A stretch of DNA of 64,000 nucleotides from Polaribacter sp. NJDZ03 (GTDB lineage: Bacteria; Bacteroidota; Bacteroidia; Flavobacteriales; Flavobacteriaceae). The stretch spans positions 2,207,501 to 2,271,500 of the forward strand of contig NZ_CP079195.1 of assembly GCF_019263805.1 (NCBI RefSeq), written 5' to 3'. A program made the position numbers and the translations under genes. Numbering within the stretch: position 1 is the stretch's first letter; each line of letters opens with the position of its first letter. A model generated the notes under the pieces. The model was not told the DNA's origin. It saw nothing but the letters and a program-made list of their open reading frames with translations, and ran no database searches. Positions 48,051 to 57,399 of this stretch are shown one piece after another.

Positions 48051-48696
48051 AAAACTGGTGAATCGAGCCGAATACAAGTCATTTATTTAAATATAATTTT
48101 GGCTTTTTTTTAGTTTGTAAATCGGAATTCTGAAAAAAGCGGAACACTCTCTCGCGAATCAAAATTTTGAAAAGTTGGAGAAGTTTTCAAAATTTCACAA
48201 AAAAGGAATTTACTCAAACGCTGAAATCAAGATTGCGGAGAAATTACTCAAATATGAATTTCCATACTTTGCGGAATTGAGCAAAATGCAGAACAAAAAT
48301 TGTGTGGAATTTTCTCTAAAATATAATTTAGAAAGGCTGAGAATTTTCTGAAAATTAAATAAAGTGAAAATTATTGTCGGAATTAAGCACGTGAGAAAAC
48401 AATCAGACGCTGAAAAACCAAAATTGCGGAATTTTTACTCAGAATTTAATTTATCAAGTTTACGGAATTGGAAATGTCTAAAAAATGGAAATTACTGAAA
48501 TGTGTTGTTGTAAATTAAAATAATCTGAAAAATGAACGAAATATGGAAATGGAAATAAAATAACGCATTTGGCAACACCTTGTATAAAAAATTGCTAAAT
48601 TTGGCTTAATCAAAGGTTGTTGCATTTTAATAAACTCTATTTTTCCTGCGGAAAAATGCCGTTCATTTAAAACGCAACTTTCCATACAAAACAACG
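48045..48696 (+). other. Cassette 10: ORF-poor cassette, family I (copy 2)
   Basis: Apparently the same sequence as cassette 18, including its attC, pointing to a recent copy. It keeps the 37 bp missing from cassette 1. The short 58-codon frame is open here too. Confidence 0.87.
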
Positions 48697-48702
48697 TTGC
48701 CC
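48570..48702 (+). repeat. attC10
   Basis: R'' TGGCAAC pairs with this cassette's border GTTGCCA. The sequence matches attC1 and attC18. It ends at GTTGCCC, the start of cassette 11. Confidence 0.92.
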
Positions 48703-48721
48703 AACATAAAGAAACGAACTC

Positions 48722-49300
48722 TTGAAAAAATTAGGAGAATACATAAAAGATAACAAATTAAAGGAATTAAATACGCTAATCAATAAGCGAATATGGTTAA
48801 TTAAATGTTTAAATCTTGGAGCAAATCTGAAAGAAAATATTTATACAGCAAACTTATTTGAAATACCTTTCTTCTGGAAAAATGAACTTGGAATTGAAGA
48901 GTCTAAAAAATTGGAATTCAAATATGAATGGAATGAAGAAGAAGAAACTCTTTTAGATTACTATAATTTGAAAATTAAAGTTCTTAAAAGAGAAGAATTT
49001 GTAGGAACTTTTGAAAATATATTGGAACAAACCTCAAAAAATGGAATTAACTCTAACATTACGTTTCCTGAATTTATAATTTCAAAAATCTTGATACTTT
49101 CAAGAGAGCAAATTATAGACGAACAGTTTGAAATAAACCACGATGAAGGAATATTACTTATTGACAAAGAAGGTAATAAAATACTTTTATCGGCTGAAAT
49201 AAAATGTACTGGACAAGTTGAATTTATAAATAACCTATCAGTAATTGAAAATAGAATAAAAGAACTGAAAATAAGAAAAACGTTGGGCAACACCGTGTAA
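48722..49300 (+). CDS. Cassette 11: hypothetical protein ending inside attC
   Basis: This 192-residue protein starts at TTG (MKKLGEYIKDNKLKELNTLI). It is soluble and charged, with helices in the first half and strands near the end (GILLIDKEGNKILLSAEI). The family is not recognised. The reading frame runs through the R'' core and stops at the TAA within CCGTGTAA of attC11, so the last residues (LGNTV) are encoded by the recombination site. Confidence 0.65.
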   Translation: MKKLGEYIKDNKLKELNTLINKRIWLIKCLNLGANLKENIYTANLFEIPFFWKNELGIEESKKLEFKYEWNEEEETLLDYYNLKIKVLKREEFVGTFENILEQTSKNGINSNITFPEFIISKILILSREQIIDEQFEINHDEGILLIDKEGNKILLSAEIKCTGQVEFINNLSVIENRIKELKIRKTLGNTV

Positions 49301-49418
49301 AAAAAATTGCTAAATTAGTCCTTAACTAAAAGCAGTTGCATTTTTGCAAACAACAATTTTCCTACGGAAAATAGCCGTTCACAAAAATCGCAACTTTCAT
49401 TACACAAACACGTTGTGT
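49285..49418 (+). repeat. attC11 (arm type A)
   Basis: R'' GGGCAAC is complementary to the left border GTTGCCC of cassette 11, extending to GTTGGGCAAC against GTTGCCCAAC. It supplies the stop codon of the cassette gene. Hairpin ATTTTCCTACGGAAAAT. It is closest to attC17. Confidence 0.9.
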
Positions 49419-49453
49419 ACAATTAAAAACCAAGGAAAAATGAATGAAAATTA

Positions 49454-50305
49454 ATGGATGGATATTTATACTTTGTAATAACTTTAATATTAATTTTAGT
49501 TTTTACGTCAATTAAGGCAACTCGAAACTTTTTAACACAATATTTATCTGAATTTTTAACAGCAATTGGAGCAATAGGTCTAACCGTAGTTGACATACAA
49601 TCAGGTAGTGATAATATTTTTATCGGAACAAGTTCATGGAAAGATGTTTGGGTAGTATTATTAATCATATTTTCATTAATAGTATTATCTGCAATAATTG
49701 TAGGAGCTAAAAGAAACTTACATAATCGTACTGTTCAAGAAGAAATCAATAAAAATTTACTACTCAAAAAATCAATAAAGACTTATCAAGAAGAATATTA
49801 TAAATTATGTAGTAATAATATTCTTCATTTATTTGAATCCTTTTACACTACGGGTGGAGAACGAATAAGTATTTATAAACATCAAGGTGATCATTTCACC
49901 TTATTAGGAAGATGTTCAAAGAATTTCGCTTATAATAAAAATACAGATTACAAGTATCGTGACAATGAAGGATTAATTGGCAAAGGTTGGGATGAAAATG
50001 AAGTTATTGTAAATGGTTCCCCTAAGTGGACTGGAAAAGGTACTGACTACAAAAATTTCATGAAAACAAAATGTAATATTACGGATAAAAGGTTGAATAA
50101 AATTGGAATGAAAAGTCGCTCTTTATTCGTCAAAACAATAAATGACAATAATACCGCATCAAATCCTGATGGAATAATTGTATTTGAATCAATAAATCCA
50201 ACAAAAATAACAAGTAATGAATGTAATCAATTAATTAGCGATAATGAAAAAGCGCTCTTAACTTTATTAAAAAATATGAAAAATTTAACCAAAAAAACAC
50301 AATAA
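49454..50305 (+). CDS. Cassette 12: two-helix membrane protein with a cytosolic GAF-like domain
   Basis: This 283-residue protein has two membrane segments (YFVITLILILVFTSI and VWVVLLIIFSLIVLSAIIVG) with a short loop between. A soluble domain from about 110 to 280 (ERISIYKHQGDHFTLLGRCS, LIGKGWDENEVIVNG) has the look of a GAF-type sensor fold. A role as a membrane sensor or effector is possible. I cannot name a family with certainty. It is alone in cassette 49413-50436. Confidence 0.65.
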   Translation: MDGYLYFVITLILILVFTSIKATRNFLTQYLSEFLTAIGAIGLTVVDIQSGSDNIFIGTSSWKDVWVVLLIIFSLIVLSAIIVGAKRNLHNRTVQEEINKNLLLKKSIKTYQEEYYKLCSNNILHLFESFYTTGGERISIYKHQGDHFTLLGRCSKNFAYNKNTDYKYRDNEGLIGKGWDENEVIVNGSPKWTGKGTDYKNFMKTKCNITDKRLNKIGMKSRSLFVKTINDNNTASNPDGIIVFESINPTKITSNECNQLISDNEKALLTLLKNMKNLTKKTQ

Positions 50306-50309
50306 CTGT

Positions 50310-50442
50310 ACACAACACCGTATAAACTTTATTGCTGGTTTTAGCTCACTTGGGAAATTCCTCCGGAATTTCGCCGTTCGTGTTTTATTTACTAAATTCA
50401 CTGCTTAAACAACGCAACAAAGCTTATACATCAACGTTACCA
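50310..50442 (+). repeat. attC12 (arm type B)
   Basis: R'' ACACAAC matches GTTGTGT, extending to TGTACACAAC against GTTGTGTACA. Arms GTATAAACTTTATTGC and GCAACAAAGCTTATAC. The hairpin is GAAATTCCTCCGGAATTTC. The type B sites 12, 16, 23, 24 and 26 are almost identical to each other. Confidence 0.93.
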
Positions 50443-51052
50443 AAAATAGCCCAATCACTCAAATGCTGAATTGAAAATAGCGTTTAAAATCCAAAAAAAG
50501 GAATATAAAATTGCGAAACACTCTCTGAAGATTGGAAAATTCTGAAAGAATTTTGTTTGTTTTTTATAGAATTTAGAAAGTTTAAAAAAATAAAAACTGA
50601 GCATTGCGGAATTGAGCAAAATGCGGAATAAAATCTGTGCGAAATTATCTCTAAACCGAAAATTTAGAAAGGCTGAGAATTTATTGAAATAAAATTGTTG
50701 TCGGAATTAAACACGTGGAAAAATACTCAAACGCTGAAAAACCAAAATTGCGGAATTGAATAAAATGTGGAGTAAAACTCTGCGAAAATATCTCAAAATG
50801 AAAAATTAGAAAGGCTGAGAATTTATTGAAAATCAAAAAAAGTATAAATTGTTGGCGGAATTTTCACTCGAACGCTGAATTCAGAAAATAATAAGGAAAA
50901 TTAGAAAAATAAAAAAACTACTTTTGGTAACACCGTGTATAAAAAATTGCTATTTTTAGCTTTAGTAAAAGTAGTTGCTTTTTTGTGAACAACAATTTTC
51001 CTGCGGAAAATAGCCGTTCACTTAAAACGCAACTTTCCATAACACAACAACG
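50437..51052 (+). other. Cassette 13: ORF-less cassette related to family I
   Basis: No gene is supported. Two degenerate units of about 170 bp each contain GCGGAATTGA(G/A)(C/T)AAAATG, AGAAAGGCTGAGAATTTATT and TTGT(T/G)GGCGGAATT-like words, which also occur in cassettes 1, 10, 15 and 18. Confidence 0.82.
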
Positions 51053-51058
51053 TTAGCA
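50925..51058 (+). repeat. attC13 (arm type A)
   Basis: R'' TGGTAAC matches GTTACCA, a core used only once in the window, which shows that the complementarity is specific to each cassette. Hairpin ATTTTCCTGCGGAAAAT. It ends at GTTAGCA. Confidence 0.93.
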
Positions 51059-51075
51059 AACATTAATAAAAAGAA

Positions 51076-52197
51076 ATGATAATGAAAAATAAGATTTTAC
51101 TATATTTATTTATATTTGTTTACCTACCTATCAATAGTCAAGTCACCGACTTTATGTTTCTCACTGGTGAACTTTTAGGAGCAAGGTCGATTTTGGCCAT
51201 TGAAAATTACTTATTTATTGCTAAATATGATAAAATTAGTATAGTAGATTTAACATCTTCTATTCCCTCAATTACAAACGAAATAACTGGGTTTGATCAT
51301 CCTGTCTCTTTAGCTGTGAAAGGTAATTATTTATATTTTGGAGTACTGCTGGAAAACAGAGTTTTAAAGTTTGACTACACACAAACTAATCCTAGTTTAA
51401 TTGAAGTAATAAAAATGGATCATACCCCTAGTTCAATTGCTTTTTCAGGAAATGAACTGTTTATTTATAGCACGGGCAATAATAAATTATATAAAACAGA
51501 TATTACTGATGTAAATTCCAATGTTTCTGAAGTTGATCTCTATTATAAACATCTATTATATGGTGGCGATCAAAACATAGCTATTAATGGGAATTTTCTT
51601 TATTTATCAGCTGACACCAAGTTGTATGTAATTAATTTAACCACACCTACTTTAGAACCATCAATAATTATTCAAAGTAAATACACAACTGATATTGCCT
51701 TTGATGAAAATAACAACCTATTTTCATCTATATATGATTATTCAAAAACTAAAATGAGAGAAAATGTAGATAACATATCAGTACTGAACACAGAAAATTT
51801 AATGACCAATAATTTTCAAGAAGTTATATCAGATGTCTATATTCCTTGGTCAATAACTATATCTAACAACATTATGTATATCGTTCATAGAGAGGAGGAC
51901 TTTAATTCGGGTTTGAGTCAAGGTAAAATTTCTAAAATAGATTTATCTGCAGCCTTAACTATTAATAATTTTGAAGTGTCTGAAAAAATTAATGTATTCC
52001 CAAACCCTTCATCTAATTTTCTTAATATTTCAGGATTAAACAAATCAGAAGATTATATAATTTACGACATAATTGGTAAGAAAATTATTAATGGAACTAT
52101 CGCTCATAATCATAAGATAAACATACTGCATTTGGCAAATGGCTTATACTTTTTAAAGATAAATAATAAGGATATAATTAAATTTATTAAAAAATAA
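51076..52197 (+). CDS. Cassette 14: secreted beta-propeller-like protein with type 9 secretion sorting tail
   Basis: This 373-residue protein has a signal peptide (KILLYLFIFVYLPINSQ); the second ATG at 51082 is an equally good start. Residues 30-290 contain repeated strand patterns (LAVKGNYLYFGVLLENRVLKF, IAINGNFLYLSADTKLYVIN) like a YncE-type propeller. The last 75 residues, beginning NVFPNPSSNFLNISG and ending LANGLYFLKI, are a type A sorting domain used by the Bacteroidota type 9 secretion system. It is thus a secreted or surface protein of unknown ligand. Confidence 0.85.
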   Translation: MIMKNKILLYLFIFVYLPINSQVTDFMFLTGELLGARSILAIENYLFIAKYDKISIVDLTSSIPSITNEITGFDHPVSLAVKGNYLYFGVLLENRVLKFDYTQTNPSLIEVIKMDHTPSSIAFSGNELFIYSTGNNKLYKTDITDVNSNVSEVDLYYKHLLYGGDQNIAINGNFLYLSADTKLYVINLTTPTLEPSIIIQSKYTTDIAFDENNNLFSSIYDYSKTKMRENVDNISVLNTENLMTNNFQEVISDVYIPWSITISNNIMYIVHREEDFNSGLSQGKISKIDLSAALTINNFEVSEKINVFPNPSSNFLNISGLNKSEDYIIYDIIGKKIINGTIAHNHKINILHLANGLYFLKINNKDIIKFIKK

Positions 52198-52212
52198 TAG
52201 ATTAATAACGTT

Positions 52213-52346
52213 TGCTAACACCGTGTATTAAAAATTGCTAAATTAGTGCTTAACCAAAGGCAGTTGCTTTTTTATAAACTTCTATTTTCCTGCGGAAAAT
52301 AGCCGTTCATTTAAAACGCAACTTTCAATACACAACAACGTTGCCA
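52213..52346 (+). repeat. attC14 (arm type A)
   Basis: R'' TGCTAAC matches GTTAGCA, with GTTTGCTAAC complementary to GTTAGCAAAC. Arms GTGTATTAAAAATTGC and GCAACTTTCAATACAC, as in attC8 and attC25. It ends at GTTGCCA. Confidence 0.93.
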
Positions 52347-52994
52347 AAAACTGGTGAATCGAGCCGAATACAAGTCATTTATTTAAATATAATTTTGGCT
52401 TTTTTTTAGTTTGTAAATCGGAATTCTGAAAAAAGCGGAACACTCTCTCGCGAATCAAAATTTTGAAAAGTTGGAGAAGTTTTCAAAATTTTACAAAAAA
52501 GGAATTTACTCAAACGCTGAAATCAAGATTGCGGAGAAATTACTCAAATATGAATTTCCATACTTTGCGGAATTGAGCAAAATGAAGAACAAAAATTGTG
52601 TGGAATTTTCTCTAAAATATAATTTAGAAAGGCTGAGAATTTTCTGAAAATTAAATAAAGTGAAAATTATTGTCGGAATTAAGCACGTGAGAAAACAATC
52701 AGACGCTGAAAAACCAAAATTGCGGAATTTTTACTCAGAATTTAATTTATCAAGTTTGCGGAATTGGAAATGTCTGAAAAATGGAAATTACTGAAATGCG
52801 TTGTTGTAAATTAAAAATAATCTGAAAAATGAACGAAATATGGAAATGGAAATAAAATAACGCATTTGGCAACACCATGTATAAAAAATTACTATTTTTA
52901 TCCTAACCAAAAGTAGTTGCATTTTTGTGAACAACAATTTTCCTACGGAAAATAGCCGTTCACTTAAAACGTAACTTTCCATAACACAACAACG
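52341..52994 (+). other. Cassette 15: ORF-poor cassette, family I (copy 3) with a different attC
   Basis: The body matches cassettes 1, 10 and 18 up to CGCATTTGGCAACACC, but the attC that follows belongs to another arm lineage. The cassette body and most of its attC therefore have separate histories. The 58-codon frame is open, with one Gln-to-Lys type change. Confidence 0.87.
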
Positions 52995-53000
52995 TTAGGG
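52867..53000 (+). repeat. attC15 (arm type A, swapped)
   Basis: R'' TGGCAAC matches GTTGCCA. Arms ATGTATAAAAAATTAC and GTAACTTTCCATAACAC keep pairing: the usual TTGC/GCAA has become TTAC/GTAA on both sides. It differs from the attC of the other three family I cassettes. It ends at GTTAGGG. Confidence 0.91.
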
Positions 53001-53019
53001 CACATAAAAAAACGAATTC

Positions 53020-53703
53020 TTGAAAAGAATAATAACCTTATTAATATTAATAATTTTATCAAGTTGTAAAACACAAAAAAGTGAATTAGAATTTGAGAAG
53101 GAAGTGTTTAATGAAATTTTCACTGAATTGGTAGACTCTACTTTTTATGATTATAGAATACTTCAACCATCACCAAAAATTCCTTCACCTCCAAACGGAA
53201 CTATTATAAGCGATAGTTTGAATAAAGAAAATATAAAAAGGTACCAGAAGTTTTTAGAAAACTTTGAAAAGAGAAAAATCGAAATTGAAAAAGATACAGC
53301 CAGAATTGTAATAGCTATAAATGATACAATTTCTAGACCATTTAGAACAAATTATAAAACATTGAGTAAGTATTTTGAAAACATTGAATTCAAAAAAGAC
53401 ACTTTAGAAAATAAAAAAGAATATAAAATCAATTTATCCGAATTTAAGAAAAATAAAAAATTTGAATTTAAATACTATTCTGAATTCCCAAAAGGTCGAG
53501 AGATTTGGAGAACTGAATACCCATTTTATCTTGGAGCTGTAATGTCATTTTCTAGAATATATTTTGACAGTAATAAAAAATTTGGAGTACTAGAAAGTGG
53601 AACTAATTTTGGAGTATTACACGGAAATGGTTTTAGAATATTCATCAAAAAAATATCTGGAAAATGGAGAATTGAAAAAATTGAAGGAACTATTATATCA
53701 TAA
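53020..53703 (+). CDS. Cassette 16: hypothetical lipoprotein
   Basis: This 227-residue protein starts at TTG with a lipoprotein signal (MKRIITLLILIILSSCKTQ, Cys16). The mature part has charged helices and a C-terminal strand-rich region (YPFYLGAVMSFSRIYFD, FGVLHGNGFRIFIKK). The family is not recognised. It is alone in cassette 52995-53838. Confidence 0.7.
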   Translation: MKRIITLLILIILSSCKTQKSELEFEKEVFNEIFTELVDSTFYDYRILQPSPKIPSPPNGTIISDSLNKENIKRYQKFLENFEKRKIEIEKDTARIVIAINDTISRPFRTNYKTLSKYFENIEFKKDTLENKKEYKINLSEFKKNKKFEFKYYSEFPKGREIWRTEYPFYLGAVMSFSRIYFDSNKKFGVLESGTNFGVLHGNGFRIFIKKISGKWRIEKIEGTIIS

Positions 53704-53711
53704 ATTACGTG

Positions 53712-53844
53712 CCCTAACACCGTATAAACTTTATTGCTGGTTTTAGCTCACTTGGGAAATTCCTACGGAATTTCGCCGTTCGTGTTCTATTTAGTAAATT
53801 TACTGCTTAATCAACGCAACAAAGCTTATACAACAACGTTAGCT
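53712..53844 (+). repeat. attC16 (arm type B)
   Basis: R'' CCCTAAC matches the rare border GTTAGGG, extending to GTGCCCTAAC against GTTAGGGCAC. Hairpin GAAATTCCTACGGAATTTC. It ends at GTTAGCT. Confidence 0.93.
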
Positions 53845-53849
53845 ACAAT

Positions 53850-54446
53850 ATGAAAATGACAAAAATTGACGAAAGAAAGAATATTATAGTTTCTCTAAAA
53901 TCTAGTTTTGGAGAACCAAAAAAGGGAATTGAAAAAAGATTTCAATTTCTAAAAGGAATGACTATTTTAAATTTAACACTTACTATTTTTAGCGCAGGAA
54001 TTTTAGTTTTATCTATTATTTCTAATTTATTTAATTATGAGATTTTTAAATGGGAGAAAACTGGACTTTTAGCTATTTTGAGTTTAAGTTTTGTATTAAA
54101 TCTACCAAATCAATTTTATGAATTAAAATTACTTAATCATTTGAAAAAAATCAATTCAAAATCGGAATTTGAAGGAATTGAAAAACTAAATATAGAATTA
54201 AAAAACATAATTGAAAAACTAAATAATAGATTGAAAAATGGTTGGCTTGAAATAATTTTGGCAATAATAATTATGATAATGGGGATTTGGCAAATGGGGT
54301 TTTCTAATAATAATAATAATAACCCATATTGGAATTATATGAAATTACCGATTTTAGCATTTTACGGAATAATATTATTTCGATTTGTATTTACGAATAG
54401 AAAAATTAATGAAAATATTAATAAAACAGAAAAATACTGTAGCTAA
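53850..54446 (+). CDS. Cassette 17: hypothetical membrane protein with stop codon in attC
   Basis: This 198-residue protein (MKMTKIDERKNIIVSLKSSF) has about four membrane segments in two hairpins (LTLTIFSAGILVLSIISNLF, LEIILAIIIMIMGIWQMGF, LPILAFYGIILFRFVF), separated by a charged helical loop. The family is unknown. The stop codon TAA lies inside the R'' core AGCTAAC of attC17. Confidence 0.68.
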   Translation: MKMTKIDERKNIIVSLKSSFGEPKKGIEKRFQFLKGMTILNLTLTIFSAGILVLSIISNLFNYEIFKWEKTGLLAILSLSFVLNLPNQFYELKLLNHLKKINSKSEFEGIEKLNIELKNIIEKLNNRLKNGWLEIILAIIIMIMGIWQMGFSNNNNNNPYWNYMKLPILAFYGIILFRFVFTNRKINENINKTEKYCS

Positions 54447-54574
54447 CACCGTGTAAAAAAAATTGCTAAATTAGTACTTAACTAAAAGCAGTTGCATTTT
54501 TGCAAACAACAATTTTCCTGCGGAAAATAGCCGTTCACAAAAATCACAACTTTCATTACACAACAACGTTGCCA
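54441..54574 (+). repeat. attC17 (arm type A)
   Basis: R'' AGCTAAC matches GTTAGCT, with TGTAGCTAAC complementary to GTTAGCTACA. It is close to attC11. It ends at GTTGCCA. Confidence 0.92.
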
Positions 54575-55220
54575 AAAACTGGTGAATCGAGCCGAATACA
54601 AGTCATTTATTTAAATATAATTTTGGCTTTTTTTTAGTTTGTAAATCGGAATTCTGAAAAAAGCGGAACACTCTCTCGCGAATCAAAATTTTGAAAAGTT
54701 GGAGAAGTTTTCAAAATTTCACAAAAAAGGAATTTACTCAAACGCTGAAATCAAGATTGCGGAGAAATTACTCAAATATGAATTTCCATACTTTGCGGAA
54801 TTGAGCAAAATGCAGAACAAAAATTGTGTGGAATTTTCTCTAAAATATAATTTAGAAAGGCTGAGAATTTTCTGAAAATTAAATAAAGTGAAAATTATTG
54901 TCGGAATTAAGCACGTGAGAAAACAATCAGACGCTGAAAAACCAAAATTGCGGAATTTTTACTCAGAATTTAATTTATCAAGTTTACGGAATTGGAAATG
55001 TCTAAAAAATGGAAATTACTGAAATGTGTTGTTGTAAATTAAAATAATCTGAAAAATGAACGAAATATGGAAATGGAAATAAAATAACGCATTTGGCAAC
55101 ACCTTGTATAAAAAATTGCTAAATTTGGCTTAATCAAAGGTTGTTGCATTTTAATAAACTCTATTTTTCCTGCGGAAAAATGCCGTTCATTTAAAACGCA
55201 ACTTTCCATACAAAACAACG
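54569..55220 (+). other. Cassette 18: ORF-poor cassette, family I (copy 4)
   Basis: It appears to match cassette 10 through body and attC. The region holds no supportable gene other than the short open frame noted for cassette 1. Confidence 0.87.
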
Positions 55221-55226
55221 TTGTAA
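55094..55226 (+). repeat. attC18
   Basis: R'' TGGCAAC matches GTTGCCA. The sequence matches attC1 and attC10. It ends at GTTGTAA. Confidence 0.92.
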
Positions 55227-55233
55227 ACAAGCT

Positions 55234-56400
55234 ATGAAACCAAGAAATCGTATGAAAATTATTTTAATATTATTATTTATTTCGTTTAATTCCTATTCAC
55301 AAAACACCAAAGGATATTTTGATATTTCAAAGGATGAATTTTATTACGAAAAAATGAGTTCTTGGAAAGAAAAGGTTTATGACGACTACGACTGTGAATT
55401 TAAAACTACTATGGACAATGATAGTATTTTAATATTTAGTGCGAAAAATTTTATTTTTAAAGAAGAATATCAACTAACTTTAAATGAACAAAAAAAGATT
55501 AAAAAGATAGAAGTTTTCTTTACTGTTCATAACGGCAAATTAGAAAATTGGTTTCCTATTAAATATCCAATTAAAATAGGAAACTTTTACAAAAACATTG
55601 GAACACCTTCAATTACAAAAGAAAACGTAAGCTATTCACGTATTTATAATGACAAAAATTCTGAATTTACATTTAAAAAATATTATAAATGGAATAACGC
55701 ATTATATAGAGAAACAAAAATCGAATTAGAAGTTGGACAAGGAATTGCAAAACTTCCAATAAGAAATAAGAGAGGAAAAATCAAAAAACACAGAACTGTT
55801 AATTTTGGTTATTTCGCTCAAACACCAAAAGGAAAGGGTTCAGTTACTGCTGATGATATTAATTTTAATGTCGCATCTAAAGTTTCAGATGGAGTAACTA
55901 AAACGTGGAATAAAAACACTAATGAAATCAAATCTTTATTAGATTCAGAATTTTTTGAGACTTCAAATTCTATTGTTGGAGGAAAACTTTTTCCATATTT
56001 GTTTTTTATTGAAAACACAAATGACCCAAAAGAATATTTTACTAAATTCTTTTTTATTGCAAATTCAATTTATAACATAGAGTTTGGAGATGAAATATTT
56101 GAAAAAAATCAAAAATATACTTACACAACTTTACCAGATGGAATTTTGGCAAAAGCAATCGGTATGGATAAAGATTGTTGCATTGAAATTTTAATTGACC
56201 TTGAAAATTGGAACAAATCGACTTATCTTGATAAGATATTTATAATGTTTCACGAATTTGGACACGATATTTTTGGTTTAGAACATAGCGATGGAATTCG
56301 TTTAATGACAACGAATAAATTAGAACTTGAAAATCCTTCTATTTTTGGAGAAATGTTTCACGAAATGATGTTGGAAATTTTAAAGAAACAACAAAAATAA
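55234..56400 (+). CDS. Cassette 19: secreted zinc metalloprotease-like protein
   Basis: This 388-residue protein has a signal peptide (IILILLFISFNSYSQ); starts at residue 1 or at the ATG six codons later are both possible. The zincin motif FHEFGHDIFGLEH near the C-terminus gives His340, Glu341 and His344, with His351 as a possible third ligand. It is followed by a Met (IRLMTTN) that could be the Met-turn. The spacing is one residue longer than in classical metzincins. The N-terminal 250 residues are unrecognised. Proteolysis is inferred from the motif. Confidence 0.78.
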   Translation: MKPRNRMKIILILLFISFNSYSQNTKGYFDISKDEFYYEKMSSWKEKVYDDYDCEFKTTMDNDSILIFSAKNFIFKEEYQLTLNEQKKIKKIEVFFTVHNGKLENWFPIKYPIKIGNFYKNIGTPSITKENVSYSRIYNDKNSEFTFKKYYKWNNALYRETKIELEVGQGIAKLPIRNKRGKIKKHRTVNFGYFAQTPKGKGSVTADDINFNVASKVSDGVTKTWNKNTNEIKSLLDSEFFETSNSIVGGKLFPYLFFIENTNDPKEYFTKFFFIANSIYNIEFGDEIFEKNQKYTYTTLPDGILAKAIGMDKDCCIEILIDLENWNKSTYLDKIFIMFHEFGHDIFGLEHSDGIRLMTTNKLELENPSIFGEMFHEMMLEILKKQQK

Positions 56401-56423
56401 ATTTGAAACTGATAAAAGCCAGT

Positions 56424-56557
56424 TTACAACACCGTATATAATTTATTGCTGGCTTCTCGCCTACTTACGAAAGTCCTCGCGGACTTTATTGGTCGGTAAT
56501 TATTTACTAAATTAGTTGCTTGAAACACGCAACAAACCATATACAAACACGTTGGGC
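56424..56557 (+). repeat. attC19 (arm type C)
   Basis: R'' TTACAAC matches GTTGTAA. It is close to attC3 and distinct from attC4 and attC7, which use the same core. Hairpin GAAAGTCCTCGCGGACTTT. It ends at GTTGGGC. Confidence 0.92.
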
Positions 56558-57355
56558 GTAAGTTAAAAGTAAACTCAGATAAGCTATAAAAATTCGTTAT
56601 TTTAAAGACAAATTAACCATAAAAAAAGTGAAATATTGAATTTTAAGACAATTTAGAAAAACTGAAAAATTTAGAGTTTCAAGAAAATGAAAAATTGAAC
56701 GCAGCCAAACTTTATGAGAACTAAAATTTCAAGATTTAAGACAATTTAGAAAAAGCTGAAAAATTTAGAGTTTTAAGAAAACGAAAAATTGAACGCAGCC
56801 AAACTTTGTGAGAACTAAAATTTCAAGATTTAAGACAATTTAGAAAAAGTTGAAAAATTTAGAGTTTTAAGAAAACGAAAAATTGAACGCAGCCAAACTT
56901 TGTGAGAACTAAAATTTCAAGATTTAAGACAATTTAGAAAAAGCTGAAAAATTTAGAGTTTTAAAAAAACGAAAAATTGAACGCAGCCAAACTTTGTGAG
57001 AACTAAAATTTCAAGATTTAAGACAATTTAGAAAAAGTTGAAAAATTTAGAGTTTTAAGAAAACGAAAAACTGAACGCAGCCAAACTTTGTGAGAACTAA
57101 AATTTCAAGGTTTAAGACAATTTAGAAAAAGTTGAAAAATTTAGAGTTTTAAGAAAACGAAAAATGTTCTGAATGTAAAATAATTAGGAATTTAATTTAG
57201 AAAAATCGATAAATAAAATAACCTACGCCCAACACCGTGTATAAAAAATTGCTTATTTTTATCCTAACCAAAAGTAGTTGCTTTTTTGTGAACATCAATT
57301 TTCCTGCGGAAAATAGCCGTTCACTTTAAACGCAACTTTCCATAACACAACAACG
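56552..57355 (+). other. Cassette 20: ORF-less cassette of 94-bp tandem repeats, family III (copy 2)
   Basis: The word GAACGCAGCC (once preceded by ACT instead of ATT) occurs at 56697, 56791, 56885, 56979 and 57073, each 94 bp apart, one more than in cassette 5. The flanks and attC match cassette 5. No coding frame. Confidence 0.9.
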
Positions 57356-57361
57356 TTGGCT
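57227..57361 (+). repeat. attC20 (arm type A)
   Basis: R'' GCCCAAC matches GTTGGGC, extending to TACGCCCAAC. It looks identical to attC5. It ends at GTTGGCT. Confidence 0.92.
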
Positions 57362-57399
57362 GTAATGCAAAACCGAAATAAACTGTAAAACAAAAAAGA

